From the NCBI GenBank assembly GCA_977006965.1, contig OZ345364.1:1178001-1242000 (forward strand): a DNA stretch of 64,000 bases. The letters are read 5' to 3'. Each line of letters starts with the position of its first letter. Positions within the stretch are counted from its first letter, which is position 1. Below the pieces are notes generated by a model. It was not told where the DNA came from. It did no database searches and worked only from the letters and a program-made list of their open reading frames with translations. The DNA is from Phymatolithon calcareum. Its lineage: Eukaryota > Rhodophyta > Florideophyceae > Hapalidiales. The translations under genes and the position numbers were made by a program. Positions 10,001 to 19,778 of this stretch are shown here, piece by piece.

Positions 10001-11034
10001 ATATAGATATGCTGATGGAGTCATAAGAACGATTCTTCGAGTAGATGGTGCCAAGATATGCTTTTCACTTCTCACAATGGTATGCCTACTTACCCAAAGT
10101 TCCATAATCTACAACGGTCGTAAGGTTCTCCCCCACAACATGGAGAAGGGATTTGTTCGTCTGGAGAAGAGTGACCGTCACATTTGTGGAGGAGTTCTTA
10201 TTACCTGGAAGCACGTTTTTAACAGCAGCTTCATGCGTCGAGGACGATAACGTAGTATGTGCGCTCGTGGGAGCTCGAACTTGGGAAGAATACTTGCATA
10301 AGATGGAAGTTGAAAGCGTGAGCTTGCATGATGACTACGATGAATACACCCGAATGAATAACCTTGCTCTGGTCTCATTAAAGAATCCGTCAAGGTCCGC
10401 GATGATGAAATCAGGAATCTACCCTGTACCTGTGCTCTGGACGGGTTCCGACATGCATCGGCGACAGAAGGTATATGCCATGGGTTTCGAAAAAATGAGA
10501 GAGAAAGAGAACGCTCATTTTTCGAACAGCCTTCGAAATGCCACTCTGTACAAGTTAGATATTTCCGCATGTGAAGGACTCTACGACCTGAGCGGAAGTG
10601 AAAAGGATACCTTGTGTCTGGATGAATCGAAGTCTACGATATGTTATGGTGATGGAGGGGGGGGGACCTGTTATGTTGTGGACAAGAGGGTATGACAATA
10701 TTGTCAAAACGCATGTAGTGGCAATTGTTACGGCGGTTTTGGAAGGTTCTTCGAGTTGCATTGCGGGGAACAAAGTAAAAGATACTGTTTTAGAAGGTTC
10801 TTACGACTACATTACTCAAGAAGTGGGTAAGTACAAACGATTCTGATTACAGTACAGTACAGCAGTGTTCCATTATCCTTTTCAGAAATTTGTACGTTAC
10901 TCTCTCTGTGGCTCTCAGTTGGTGAACTGGATGCTCCGATCGCTGAATATCACCAGGGGAAAGTTACCAGATATCACTCACACTCGTTGCATACATTTAT
11001 TTCAAGACTTCGAATTGATAGAATCGAACCATAG
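9987..11034 (+). pseudogene. Trypsin-fold (S1) serine protease homologue without catalytic triad, frameshifted (U1)
   Basis: After ATG 9987 come a hydrophobic signal-like stretch (ICFSLLTMVCLLTQ), IIYNGRKV (trypsin N-terminus), CGGVLITWKHV, an AASC block where active enzymes have AAHC, NNLALV where they have NDIAL, and GDGGG where they have GDSGGP. His, Asp and Ser are thus Ser, Asn and Gly. U1 has an extra T in 10216-10220, which breaks the frame after ...WKHV, and a 9-G run at 10657-10665 (5 G in other copies), which breaks it again. A 59-nt intron (10827 GTAAGT to 10885 TTTTCAG) joins in frame to a second exon ending in TAG at 11032. The predicted role was secreted, non-catalytic. Confidence 0.75.
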
Positions 11035-11099
11035 CCGACCCATCAGTGTTCCCATCAATATTCTTAATTGATCCTCTCGAGGTGCCGAAGATTGAATAA

Positions 11100-11363
11100 A
11101 TGTGGGAAGAAGAAAAACAAAGTGAAACGAGCCCCGTCTCGGATGCCACAATTGAAAGGACGGCCTACTTCTCAAGTGCTGTTCTATCTCTGATCAGTTT
11201 TCAGAATACCGTCAATGGGGATCTAGAGTTTCAGCTCTTTCTCGTTCGTCACATTCAATTCCACCGGAACTTTCTTCAGAGTTGCAAGAAGTTGATTTTT
11301 TCATTTCTTATGTCGCTCATTCTAAGCGTCTGTATATTAGAGTTTCGAATGCGGATTGGTTGA
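11100..11363 (+). other. 87-codon ATG frame of unknown status
   Basis: It is intact here and at 44409-44672 and 56075-56338. U2 has a 1-nt loss (about 22268), and U3 is cut off by the junction deletion. It has a hydrophobic segment near the C-terminus and no known domain. Loss in two of five copies argues against a required gene. Confidence 0.2.
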
Positions 11364-12720
11364 GATCAACAATTGTGATTAGGGCATAAGTTTGCGAAGT
11401 TATGAAGTAATTCGAACATTGGTAATTGCCAATGTTTGAATTACTTCAATACATTTAAATGTATTGAAGTAATTCAAACATTTCTATCGACTTCAAGTTA
11501 AGTGCACCAGCCACTCACAGAGGCATGTTGTTGTTATCCATGAACTTGACGCTTTTGACGGGCCCGGTAATGGATAGCTTTCGTTTGCAAAAATTGTTTG
11601 AAACTCATTCCCTCAATTGCGGGAGCAAAAAGCGACGCGCGCATAGACACTACTAGAAATGTGACCCCCGCTTGAAACGCAAATACCAAAATGTCGAAAT
11701 GTATCGATTGTGAATGTAGTGGAATATCGATTGATCGATATAGTTTCACAATCGTCTTCTGTGAAATACTGTAGATGTTTCGTATAGATTATAAATTAAT
11801 TATGGAGCTGAGAGTTTACAGAGGCTATATGCAATCTTCCTCGAAATAGCAAGTAAGAAATGCGGACTAGCAGTTGACTTGCGAGCTGTGACCGGGACCA
11901 CAGGCACGAATTGGTGCACAGCGGGCGCTGCTTATTTGATTCCATACCGCAAGTATAAGACCTGAGCAGCATTGCGTGAAGTAGCGATGGGAGTAGATCA
12001 CGGGCCGTGACATGCGAAGCGAAGGCCCGTGCCGACTGTTGGCGAACTTGAGACGGGAGGTGCAGGGTAAAAGCGGTGTGGAATATTGCACACGTGGCAG
12101 CGGTGTACTACGACAGAAGTTGCTGTCCCCAGTAAAATCAATCAATTATTGATTGTTGCACACTGCCTTTTATTGGTTGATTGGGTACAAGTCGGCTTGA
12201 GCAGTGCAGTGAAGGTAATTGTGATATGCCTCCTTAATTTAAATAACGTTGATTAAGTATCAAAGTCAATGGCCGATGAGTGGTGATGTGTACTTTTGTA
12301 CACTTGACACATAAGAACTGGAACGAAATTGTGGGAATTGTGGGTTTGAAGTTTGTACATGATTAATCAGTGTTTCGATGTTTCTATCGACTGAATTTAC
12401 AACGTAACGATTCATCAATCAGTCTGCCCCTCGTAACCAACTGTGTAATCGATCGATCGATTTGAGAGAGAGCAAGCAGTTTTTCTCTTTTGAAGTGCTT
12501 TTGGAGATGTTACATTATACAAATATTTATGTAGCATTATTCGTCCTTGTTGGCATGTGTAGCTCTAAAATCTCGAGATTCGAAACACAGCAACTCACAA
12601 GGTGTGGTGCGATTTGACTTTTGCGTCGCCTTGATCATTGCTGTGCAATTTTGAACTGCCTGTTTTAATTATTAGTGTAATTGAGATACGTAGAGAGAAG
12701 CACAGAGTTAGAGGCGCGAG
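11364..12720. other. AT-rich spacer between U1 and U2
   Basis: It holds the double palindrome, the unit boundary at 11728 and the leader of NLR gene 2. Frames on the - strand (11534-11749, 11867-12145) are not supported by a domain or by intactness in all units. The ATG of the small 55-60 codon leader frame is lost here (AAG instead of ATG). Confidence 0.55.
11404..11466. repeat. Double palindrome (U1)
   Basis: A near-perfect 44-bp palindrome (11404-11447, GAAGTAATTC...GAATTACTTC) is followed by a perfect 20-bp palindrome CAATACATTTAAATGTATTG (11447-11466) and another GAAGTAATTC copy. U2 and U4 have only the single GAAGTAATTCAAACATTTC at this place. The identical structure occurs in U5 at 56379-56441. 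Confidence 0.85.
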
Positions 12721-12987
12721 ATGCGTCAGTGGGAATTGTTTGGGAACACACGAGAACAACCGCGTTGCAAAAACATCGAATTAAACTCACGGTTTGAACT
12801 GTTTCCATCTTCCTCCTCCGAGGAGAAGAGAGCAAGCCGAATTTGCGTCGGGGGTTACGCGCCAGGTCGTGTGCGAGTCACGCTCCATCGAGTACCGCCG
12901 CCGCCAGCGGAAAAGCGCGCTCAGGAATCTGAAGAAGAAGTCGCAGCCCGTGGATCGCCTTTCTTCCCGTTTTGTGGGTTTGTTTGA
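12721..12987 (+). CDS. Upstream 88-codon ORF (U2)
   Basis: Same start and stop as at 1032-1298. It has several substitutions and no indel, and ends 192 nt before the NLR ATG. Coding status is uncertain. Confidence 0.35.
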   Translation: MRQWELFGNTREQPRCKNIELNSRFELFPSSSSEEKRASRICVGGYAPGRVRVTLHRVPPPPAEKRAQESEEEVAARGSPFFPFCGFV

Positions 12988-13179
12988 CCTGCCGTTCGGT
13001 CACTCGTACAAGTTCCCATCGGAAACACGGGGCACACAGGGAAACATTACAATCGTTTTTTTCAACGGGACAAACCACACCAGGTGCCCGCCTCCCGCAC
13101 CACTCCGACGACACCCCGAAGCTGTGCGATCTGCTGTTGTCACAAAGTGACGCAAGATTACGTAAAAAGTTTCTCTTCA

Positions 13180-16100
13180 ATGGAGCCCATCAGTTTCGGT
13201 CTCGGTGTTATCGCTGAGGCGCGCACCCTCGCGACGAGCATCAAGAATCGCATTGAAAACTATCGCAAGGGTCCCGCGACATTCCAGTCATTAAGTAAAA
13301 GCGTGGATCGCCTGGCAAGACACATCGCGGTGGTGGAGAAGCTTCTCCAAACGTCTCCAGATGCAGTGCCTGCCGATATTTCCGTTATTTTCAATGAAAC
13401 ATTCTCTGCAGTGTGCGACAACCTCAAAGACGCGAATGGAACCATGGAATCGTCAATTTCAAAGCCGTTTTCAGAAGGGAGCAGCAGCTTAATGGGGAAG
13501 GTGGAGTCTAAGGCTGTTCGCACGTTTCGGGCAAATGCATTGAACAATAAGATGATTTATGTTGAAACGCAGGTGAAAGAAGCGTCAAACCAGCTCTTGC
13601 AGTTGTCTTTGTCGCTTTGTCCCACACTCAAGATTGAGGAGAAGTTCTTGCAACTGTCTTTGTCGCTTGGTACGGCACTCAAAATTGAGGGACAGGTCGA
13701 TGCTGACAAGGACCAATACCGTCCCGTATCAAACACTCCAGCCCTCACCGATACCGTGAAGCTCGACTTTGATACCAAAGATGAGGAAGGGAAGCCCACA
13801 ACTCTGGAGGGGATTCTTAAGGAAGCCGTTTTGTCGTCAAGTGTTGTGACGGCGGCTGCTGGGGTGATGAAGCCGGCCTTCGGCATTGTTGGGATGGCCG
13901 GGGTGGGGAAAACAGTGGCTCTCAAGGGACTGGGGTGGGACGAGGACGTTCGCCGCCGGTTTTCTGATGGGATTCATTTCATGACACTCGGTCAAGGCGC
14001 ATCTCTTGAAATTGTGCTTCGAGAAATCGCAAAGCTTTTGGCTCGAACAGGGGCAACTACACTTGTAGGAGCTGTGAAAGAGTCGACTTCACTTTGCGAA
14101 GCGGTTGACATGGCAGTGCCTTGGTTCGAGGGTAAGATCTGTCTTTTCCTCTTCGACGATATATGGGCGACGAGAACGTGCAAGACCGGTTTCTTGACTG
14201 GTCTGCTCCAGCTTGTGAGGCAAAGCCCTCAGAGTCGCATCGCGATAAGCACACGGAATGTTGAAATTGCTCAATGTGCGGGTTCCATTGTGAAATTTGG
14301 CGCTCGAGATGCTTTCGGAACTGTGTCTCAGAACATGTTCTTTGCGCATGCCACAGGAGGTGCTTATCGGGGATCTTCTGCAACGCAAGAAGGAGAACTC
14401 AGAAACAGTATCAGGAGCATTTTGGGCATATGCTGTGGATTACCTATCGCTCTTGCCGTGACCGGGAGTGCTGTCGCTTTTCTTACAAACGTGCACGGTG
14501 ATTTTGAAAGAGCATGTGATGCATATGCGACACGGCTGGAAAAGAAGAAAGGCAGTCTCGGAGATGAGGAGACGATGGAAGGTATGAACTTGAACGCAAG
14601 TATTCTTCTGAGTCTGGAATTCTTAGAAGCTGAACTCCTGAAGTGGAAAGCGAATGGCTGTCATGATATTGTCCATTCGATCACAGACCTTTACACAAGC
14701 CTGTGTGTGGTTGAAAATCAAGCGTGGATTCCGTTATCTGTGCTGGGACGGGTGTGGGGAATTGACGAAGACGGTGCTGCGGATATTGCGAATATGTTTT
14801 GTGGAATGAGCCTATGCACGATTAACCTGCGACGAACATCAAGTGGGTGCTCCGAAGAGGCTGGGATTGTGCTACATGACTTGCAACTTGAATTCTGTCG
14901 GAATCAGGCCATGGAAACGAAGAAGTCATCTTTTTGGCATGACCAGCTGCTAAATGGGTATCTACCAACATCGCATCAATCGATATGCGAAAGACCAAAT
15001 GTACAATTATCGGACGCCATTTTAAGCTTTACACCAAGGCCGTGGTGGTCGAAGTCCGTTCCAGAAGATGGTTACATTCAAATGAATGTTTGCAGGCATT
15101 TGTCATGTGCCGGGCATGATCTAGAATTGGGGGCGCTGATGCTGGAGGCACGATGGACGATATTGAGAGGAAAAGTCGGTGGAATCTTGGCATTGAAAAC
15201 TGATTTCGAGCTATTCGAGAAGTGTTTCACGGAATTGAAAGGACGAGAAGACCGCGAAGCGGTTCGTTACATTATTCGAAGCTTTGAGAAAATATTCAAA
15301 GCTGTGCGGGTTTCGTGGGGAAGGCATGGCAAAGGATTTCGAGCATTTCAGTTTCAAGTATGCGGACGTCTCGTGAACATTGGAAAGTCGAACAATATTG
15401 TGGAGACATACTTGAAGAGCATAGAGGGTAACACGCCAAAGCCGTATTTGGCAGCTATGAGTCCTTTGTTTTCCGATGTTGACGGTGCGCAAATAATGGA
15501 GATTCCGATTGGAGGTGAATGCGAATGTGTTGCTTGCTCACCATGTGGGCGATACGTTGCAGCTGTAGTGGATGGTGATAAGGTTGTGGTTGTGAACAGT
15601 AACACTGGTGAAATATTGAAGACTATGGACTTTGATTTTGATTTTGTGACAAGCATAGCATTCCTTTGCGGGTCGAAGAAAATCGTCTGCGGATCGGCGG
15701 AGTTCAAGGTGATTGTGTGGACATGGGAGTCGTCAGACTCGCCTGTACAGATATTCGAAGGACACGACAACCCGGAGGTAAGATCAAGTGGAGTAGGCGC
15801 CTATGGTCAATTCATTATCTCAGCTTTACCCGATGAAACGGTAAGGGCTTGGGACACAATTGCAGGTACACAAGCATGGGAACTGGTTCAAAGCAGCTTC
15901 GTCCACTGTCTTGCAATTTGTGCCGAGGACGGGAAGATTGCACTTTGTTTGGATGGCGGAACGTTGAAGGTTCTGGATTGGGTCACAAAAGAAACCCTTT
16001 TCGAAGATGCCGAGACACATGAAGGAGGCGTTCTCTGTGTTTCTTTTAGTCCGAACGGTTCCTATTTGGCAACAGTATCACTGGACATGAAAATTCTTCT

Positions 16101-17223
16101 ATGGAATACTCAATCGTGGACAATCGAAAGGTTCGAAGAATACGATGATTGCGTGACAAGCGTTGCGTTTAGTCCTGATGGCAACCAAATTGCGTCAAGT
16201 TCTGAAGACGGCACCATTCGACTGTGGGACGTTGCATCTGGAAAGTGCGTGGGTGCCTCTCCACGAATTGGCTCTTGGGTGCAAAGTGTGTCATTCACTG
16301 CCGATGGGGAAAGAATTGTTTCCGGGTCGGATGATGGCATTGTTCGGATTTGGGATGCACGCCTCGGAATTGAATCGGAAGAACAACGTTACGGACATAA
16401 CGGTAAAGTTTGGGGCATTTCAATCAGCGAAGATGGGTTACGAATTGCATCCGCATCGGAGGATGGAACAGTGCGGTTGTGGGACTCGGAGACAGGGGAC
16501 CAGGTCGGTGTAGCACTGGAAGGCCACGGGGACGTGTTGAGGTGCGTTTCATTCAGCCCTGACGGGCGAAGGTTGGTGTCGGGCTCAGACGACAGAACCC
16601 TGCGGCTATGGGACACAGATACGTATATGCAGATTGGGAGTCCATTTGAAGGACACACACGTTCTGTCCAGTGTGCTTCGTTTAGTCGTGATGGACGTCG
16701 AATTATCTCGGGAGCTGGTGATGTTCGAGTATGGAATGCTGAAACACATGAGCAAATTGGGGATGAACTGCAACATGGCCGCTACGGTTATGTTGATACT
16801 GTTGCCGAGAGCGCTGATGGATGTCACATTGTGTCTCGGTATAAGTATGAAGGAACAATCATCTGGAACAGTGAAAGCAGGGCGATGATCTGGACATATG
16901 ATGAGGACGCTGAAAGCAGAGTTGAAAATGTCGCAAATGTATCAAGAACGGTTGGCAACGAAATCAGTAACGATGAAGCTGAGAAGATTATTCGCAGCTG
17001 TGGCCGGCAGACTCCGCACCTGTGGCCACGTTGTTTCCCAGAATATACAGTCGAGTTGTTCCGTGAGCGGGGCGGTGGTATGTTCACTAATGTGCTTGGC
17101 GAAAAGACTTTGCTCGGAGATATCCCATCCAGTATTAGGTGGGACTTCCATAAGGAGCGAAAGATACTTGCAGTGGGGTTGGTTTCAGGAGATATTGCGA
17201 GATGTAAATTGATCACCGAATAA
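13180..17223 (+). CDS. NLR-like NB-ARC/WD40 protein (gene 2, type B)
   Basis: The product has 1347 residues from ATG 13180 (MEPISFG). The P-loop is GMAGVGKT (238-245), Walker B LFLFDDIW (322-329) and the MHD-like LHD 565-567. Compared with type A it has a 51-bp in-frame duplication (13597-13698) that doubles an LQLSLSL-x-LKIE segment before the NB-ARC, and a 3-residue loss nearer the P-loop. Its propeller differs strongly from type A at blade-top positions, for example TRSVQ for LDLVL in the sixth blade listed below and SGSDD for SGSRD in the third and fifth. The acidic tail is shorter. The function is presumably as for gene 1, with different recognition specificity (inference). Confidence 0.93.
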   Translation: MEPISFGLGVIAEARTLATSIKNRIENYRKGPATFQSLSKSVDRLARHIAVVEKLLQTSPDAVPADISVIFNETFSAVCDNLKDANGTMESSISKPFSEGSSSLMGKVESKAVRTFRANALNNKMIYVETQVKEASNQLLQLSLSLCPTLKIEEKFLQLSLSLGTALKIEGQVDADKDQYRPVSNTPALTDTVKLDFDTKDEEGKPTTLEGILKEAVLSSSVVTAAAGVMKPAFGIVGMAGVGKTVALKGLGWDEDVRRRFSDGIHFMTLGQGASLEIVLREIAKLLARTGATTLVGAVKESTSLCEAVDMAVPWFEGKICLFLFDDIWATRTCKTGFLTGLLQLVRQSPQSRIAISTRNVEIAQCAGSIVKFGARDAFGTVSQNMFFAHATGGAYRGSSATQEGELRNSIRSILGICCGLPIALAVTGSAVAFLTNVHGDFERACDAYATRLEKKKGSLGDEETMEGMNLNASILLSLEFLEAELLKWKANGCHDIVHSITDLYTSLCVVENQAWIPLSVLGRVWGIDEDGAADIANMFCGMSLCTINLRRTSSGCSEEAGIVLHDLQLEFCRNQAMETKKSSFWHDQLLNGYLPTSHQSICERPNVQLSDAILSFTPRPWWSKSVPEDGYIQMNVCRHLSCAGHDLELGALMLEARWTILRGKVGGILALKTDFELFEKCFTELKGREDREAVRYIIRSFEKIFKAVRVSWGRHGKGFRAFQFQVCGRLVNIGKSNNIVETYLKSIEGNTPKPYLAAMSPLFSDVDGAQIMEIPIGGECECVACSPCGRYVAAVVDGDKVVVVNSNTGEILKTMDFDFDFVTSIAFLCGSKKIVCGSAEFKVIVWTWESSDSPVQIFEGHDNPEVRSSGVGAYGQFIISALPDETVRAWDTIAGTQAWELVQSSFVHCLAICAEDGKIALCLDGGTLKVLDWVTKETLFEDAETHEGGVLCVSFSPNGSYLATVSLDMKILLWNTQSWTIERFEEYDDCVTSVAFSPDGNQIASSSEDGTIRLWDVASGKCVGASPRIGSWVQSVSFTADGERIVSGSDDGIVRIWDARLGIESEEQRYGHNGKVWGISISEDGLRIASASEDGTVRLWDSETGDQVGVALEGHGDVLRCVSFSPDGRRLVSGSDDRTLRLWDTDTYMQIGSPFEGHTRSVQCASFSRDGRRIISGAGDVRVWNAETHEQIGDELQHGRYGYVDTVAESADGCHIVSRYKYEGTIIWNSESRAMIWTYDEDAESRVENVANVSRTVGNEISNDEAEKIIRSCGRQTPHLWPRCFPEYTVELFRERGGGMFTNVLGEKTLLGDIPSSIRWDFHKERKILAVGLVSGDIARCKLITE
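13597..13698 (+). repeat. 51-bp in-frame tandem duplication in NLR gene 2
   Basis: Copies 13597-13647 and 13648-13698 encode two 17-residue LQLSLSL-containing segments. Gene 6 has the same duplication at 58572-58673; genes 1, 3, 4 and 5 have one copy. It lengthens the helical linker before the ATPase. Confidence 0.9.
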
Positions 17224-17922
17224 ATGACGATCAACTTCCATTGCAACGATTGTGCTGGATAAATTGAAACGAAATTGGGGTTTCCCTTTTGTTATTGGTA
17301 TCCACAGACAGCATTGCAGGTAAAGAACAGTTTTTGAGGGTATCATGTGGTTCTGAGCGATTGGATCGGAAGAATAAAAACGCTTTGGAGAAGTTTGTAG
17401 AGATGAACAGAGTAAAAATGGGAGAAATGAAGCGAGACGTGAAAAATTGAAAATGTGATCATTATTTCTTTCTTGACTCAGTAGTTTTTGGTGCGAACAT
17501 AGTGTCAATTCACGGAAACGAGTTCGGTCGAAAGTAACATACAGTATTACCGTTGAAGCATACATATCAAATCGTTTGTTTGTCCTTTTACTTCACGTTC
17601 TTTGCCATTTCGAAAATGATGTGCTATCAGCCTAAAAGTATTGCAATCAAAAAAATATGGGAAAACATTGCTGGGCCTACGATGAATCCCTGAAGCACGA
17701 AAAATCGATTTGGAAAAATTGGGCATGGTACTCTTCTGATCGGTCAACTTCACAAATGAAGATGTGAATGGAGGGAAGCTATCCTCGGAGACTACGCATC
17801 TGTCGTGGAAGAGAGAAGAGAAAATCTCAAATGTCAATCAATGTCAGCAGCTATCTGTGAACATTAACCGTAGTCAGTACCCATGAGTGACCACTCACGG
17901 TTCTTTGAGCTGCGATTGAGAG
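17224..17922. other. 3' spacer of NLR gene 2 (empty sites)
   Basis: It contains AATAAA about 150 nt after the stop and the uninterrupted counterparts of both type A insertion sites. A 96-codon frame on the - strand (17547-17837) lacks an ATG start and is shortened in type A. I see no supported gene. Confidence 0.6.
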
Positions 17923-18568
17923 ATGTCGCTCGTCGCCGCGTTTATGCCGCCCTTTGCAGTTGCACACCGTCGCACCGCGCACGGCCGCGGCCGACTTGCG
18001 AACCGCCATGTGCCGCGCTCCCGGTACCGCGCGCGCGGTGTCGTCATCGCGCGGCTGTCGCCCTTCGACGGACCTTGCTTGCCCGACGTGCTCCCGGACG
18101 GGCTCGGCTGTCATGGCGCTTACGCGGAAAGAGGTGCCTTCCCTGACCGCACGTCCCCTGTTCTCGACAGCGGCTTTGCGGGCGGGGGTGGCAGAGACGA
18201 CGGCGACGACGGCAGATTACCGCAGTCCATTGTTTTCCAACGACTTCATCTGGACGTCGAACCCTGATCGTGCCCCTCCCCGCGTCCAAACCGGTCGAAA
18301 TTTTGTGACTGCCCTCAGATGTCGTTATCAAGAGGAGCGTCCTTTGCTGCACTGGGGCGCCCTATTGGGTTTCCAATCGTCTCGTCACATGCAGATGCAT
18401 TTTCAGCCTTTTCTTCAAATCGGGAAACAAGCAGGCAACAAAATGGAGAAGGTCGGAAGACTGTGGATTTGCCGTTGGCACATTCATCGCCAACGGGATG
18501 CTGACATGTGTGGAGGGGACAAAACAGGTTCGCGAGCAGTGTCAGCTGGACGTGCTATGATACAGTAG
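17923..18568 (+). pseudogene. RETICULATA-related protein, decayed, + strand copy (U2)
   Basis: The N-terminal frame is 17923-18267 with GVVIARLS and FAGGGGRDDGDD. The membrane block GFAVG-FIANGMLTC lies in another frame near 18460-18530. The broken structure is the same as in U1, without the 28-bp deletion. Confidence 0.6.
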
Positions 18569-19778
18569 TGGTGAAGGATACTTGGGTCACCTGTTGAAGC
18601 CTATGATACAGTACGTGGATCCAGGTGGACAGCGGAAGAGCTGACGATGAGGAGGAACCCGGTATGATAGGACGAGAGAACGCGTAGAGAGTGTTTGTAA
18701 TTTACTCGAAAAAATATTTTAGATCTAAAACTGCTAATTTTCTCGAGTAAATTAGCCCCTTCAAATCTTTAAAATTTGAAATTACGTTACGACTGAGCAC
18801 TGCTGTTAAACCGCGTCTCCAACAAAAATCGCGCCGCAGGTGTGTTCACCCTGTCCGAATAACGCCGCCAAATACGATATCGTACTGTGCTACGCCGCTC
18901 TGCACGAACCCCCCGGCCCTACGAGTGAACGTTACGGTCTTCCCTCGCCATTTGATCACCCTTTTCTACCGTTGGGAGCTTGATCTCTTCGTTCCCGTCC
19001 TTCTCTTCCTTTGCCGACCTGCTAGCGAAGATCGCACAGTCGAAACCGCGGAAAAGTTCAACTTCCCCCCACTGGCGCCCGTCCACTTAGCACTGGCACC
19101 CGCGGAGTCGGATGAGATCATTGTACGCACTCGCTACATAGAGACCGCCGCAACTGGGCTCGCGGAGACGGACGCACTGACGGACGCGCTCCAAGCAGCC
19201 CACATTCGCGATGCTGGGGGTGCATAAGCCGACGGGGGGGGGACCCTCACGGAGCCAGCGGCTCATGGAGCTGCACACGTAGTGGGCGGAATTGATGACA
19301 CGCGGCGAACGGCAAAGACGAGTGCGGAGGAGCTTCGCGTAGGCGGGATTGCTTTGTACGTGAGAACTTGTGGTGACGCGATAGCGGAGGAGGTGAAGAC
19401 GCGGCGGGCTATGGAATAATGCGCAGACGTGCGCGTGGGCGAAACAAAGTCAACGAAGGGCAGAGAGAGGACTGGACAAGAGGGACGCGATTAGTACTCT
19501 GGATTGACGCGAAAGATGTGAGGTTTCGCTCGCTGAGAGACCGGGCCGCAGAAGCGGGCAGAAGGATCGCGGGCGGGATGTGGCGCCACGACTGCCCTCG
19601 CCCGCAACTATTTCGCGACGGGCGGCTACGCAGAACGCATTGGATGGCCTTGGGGCGTGGAGTTGGTCGCATTGACGGGTGCGCTCGAAAAAGAAAAACC
19701 TTGCTATCTCGGACTCACGGAAAAGAGCATCATGCTCGCGCAGGCAACGGAATTCGCGAAAACGATGCGGAGCGGTTT
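18569..19778. other. GC-rich unassigned block (U2)
   Basis: Overlapping open frames occur on both strands (+ 18925-19227 with a GTG start; + 19419-19922, 167 codons; - 19450-19863). The 167-codon frame is open only in U2 and U4 and runs antisense into the DUF3411 relic, so it is probably a by-product of GC-rich sequence. The G tract has 9 G. Confidence 0.45.

Larger units (their letters stand above)
1..11727 (+). repeat. Tandem unit U1 (type A)
   Basis: First of six head-to-tail units. The window happens to begin at the CGATTGATCGATATA motif that recurs at 11728, 22740, 44977 and 56703, which I use as unit boundary. Type A is defined by two insertions downstream of the NLR gene (5696-6144 and 6227-6381). 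From about 3.7 kb to its right end U1 is nearly identical to U5 (offset 44950, then 44975). It differs by a 28-bp deletion near 7430 and a longer G tract at 8142-8152. Confidence 0.95.

Noticed and set aside
9987-11034. Active serine protease
   Set aside because: All triad residues are replaced and every copy is frameshifted.
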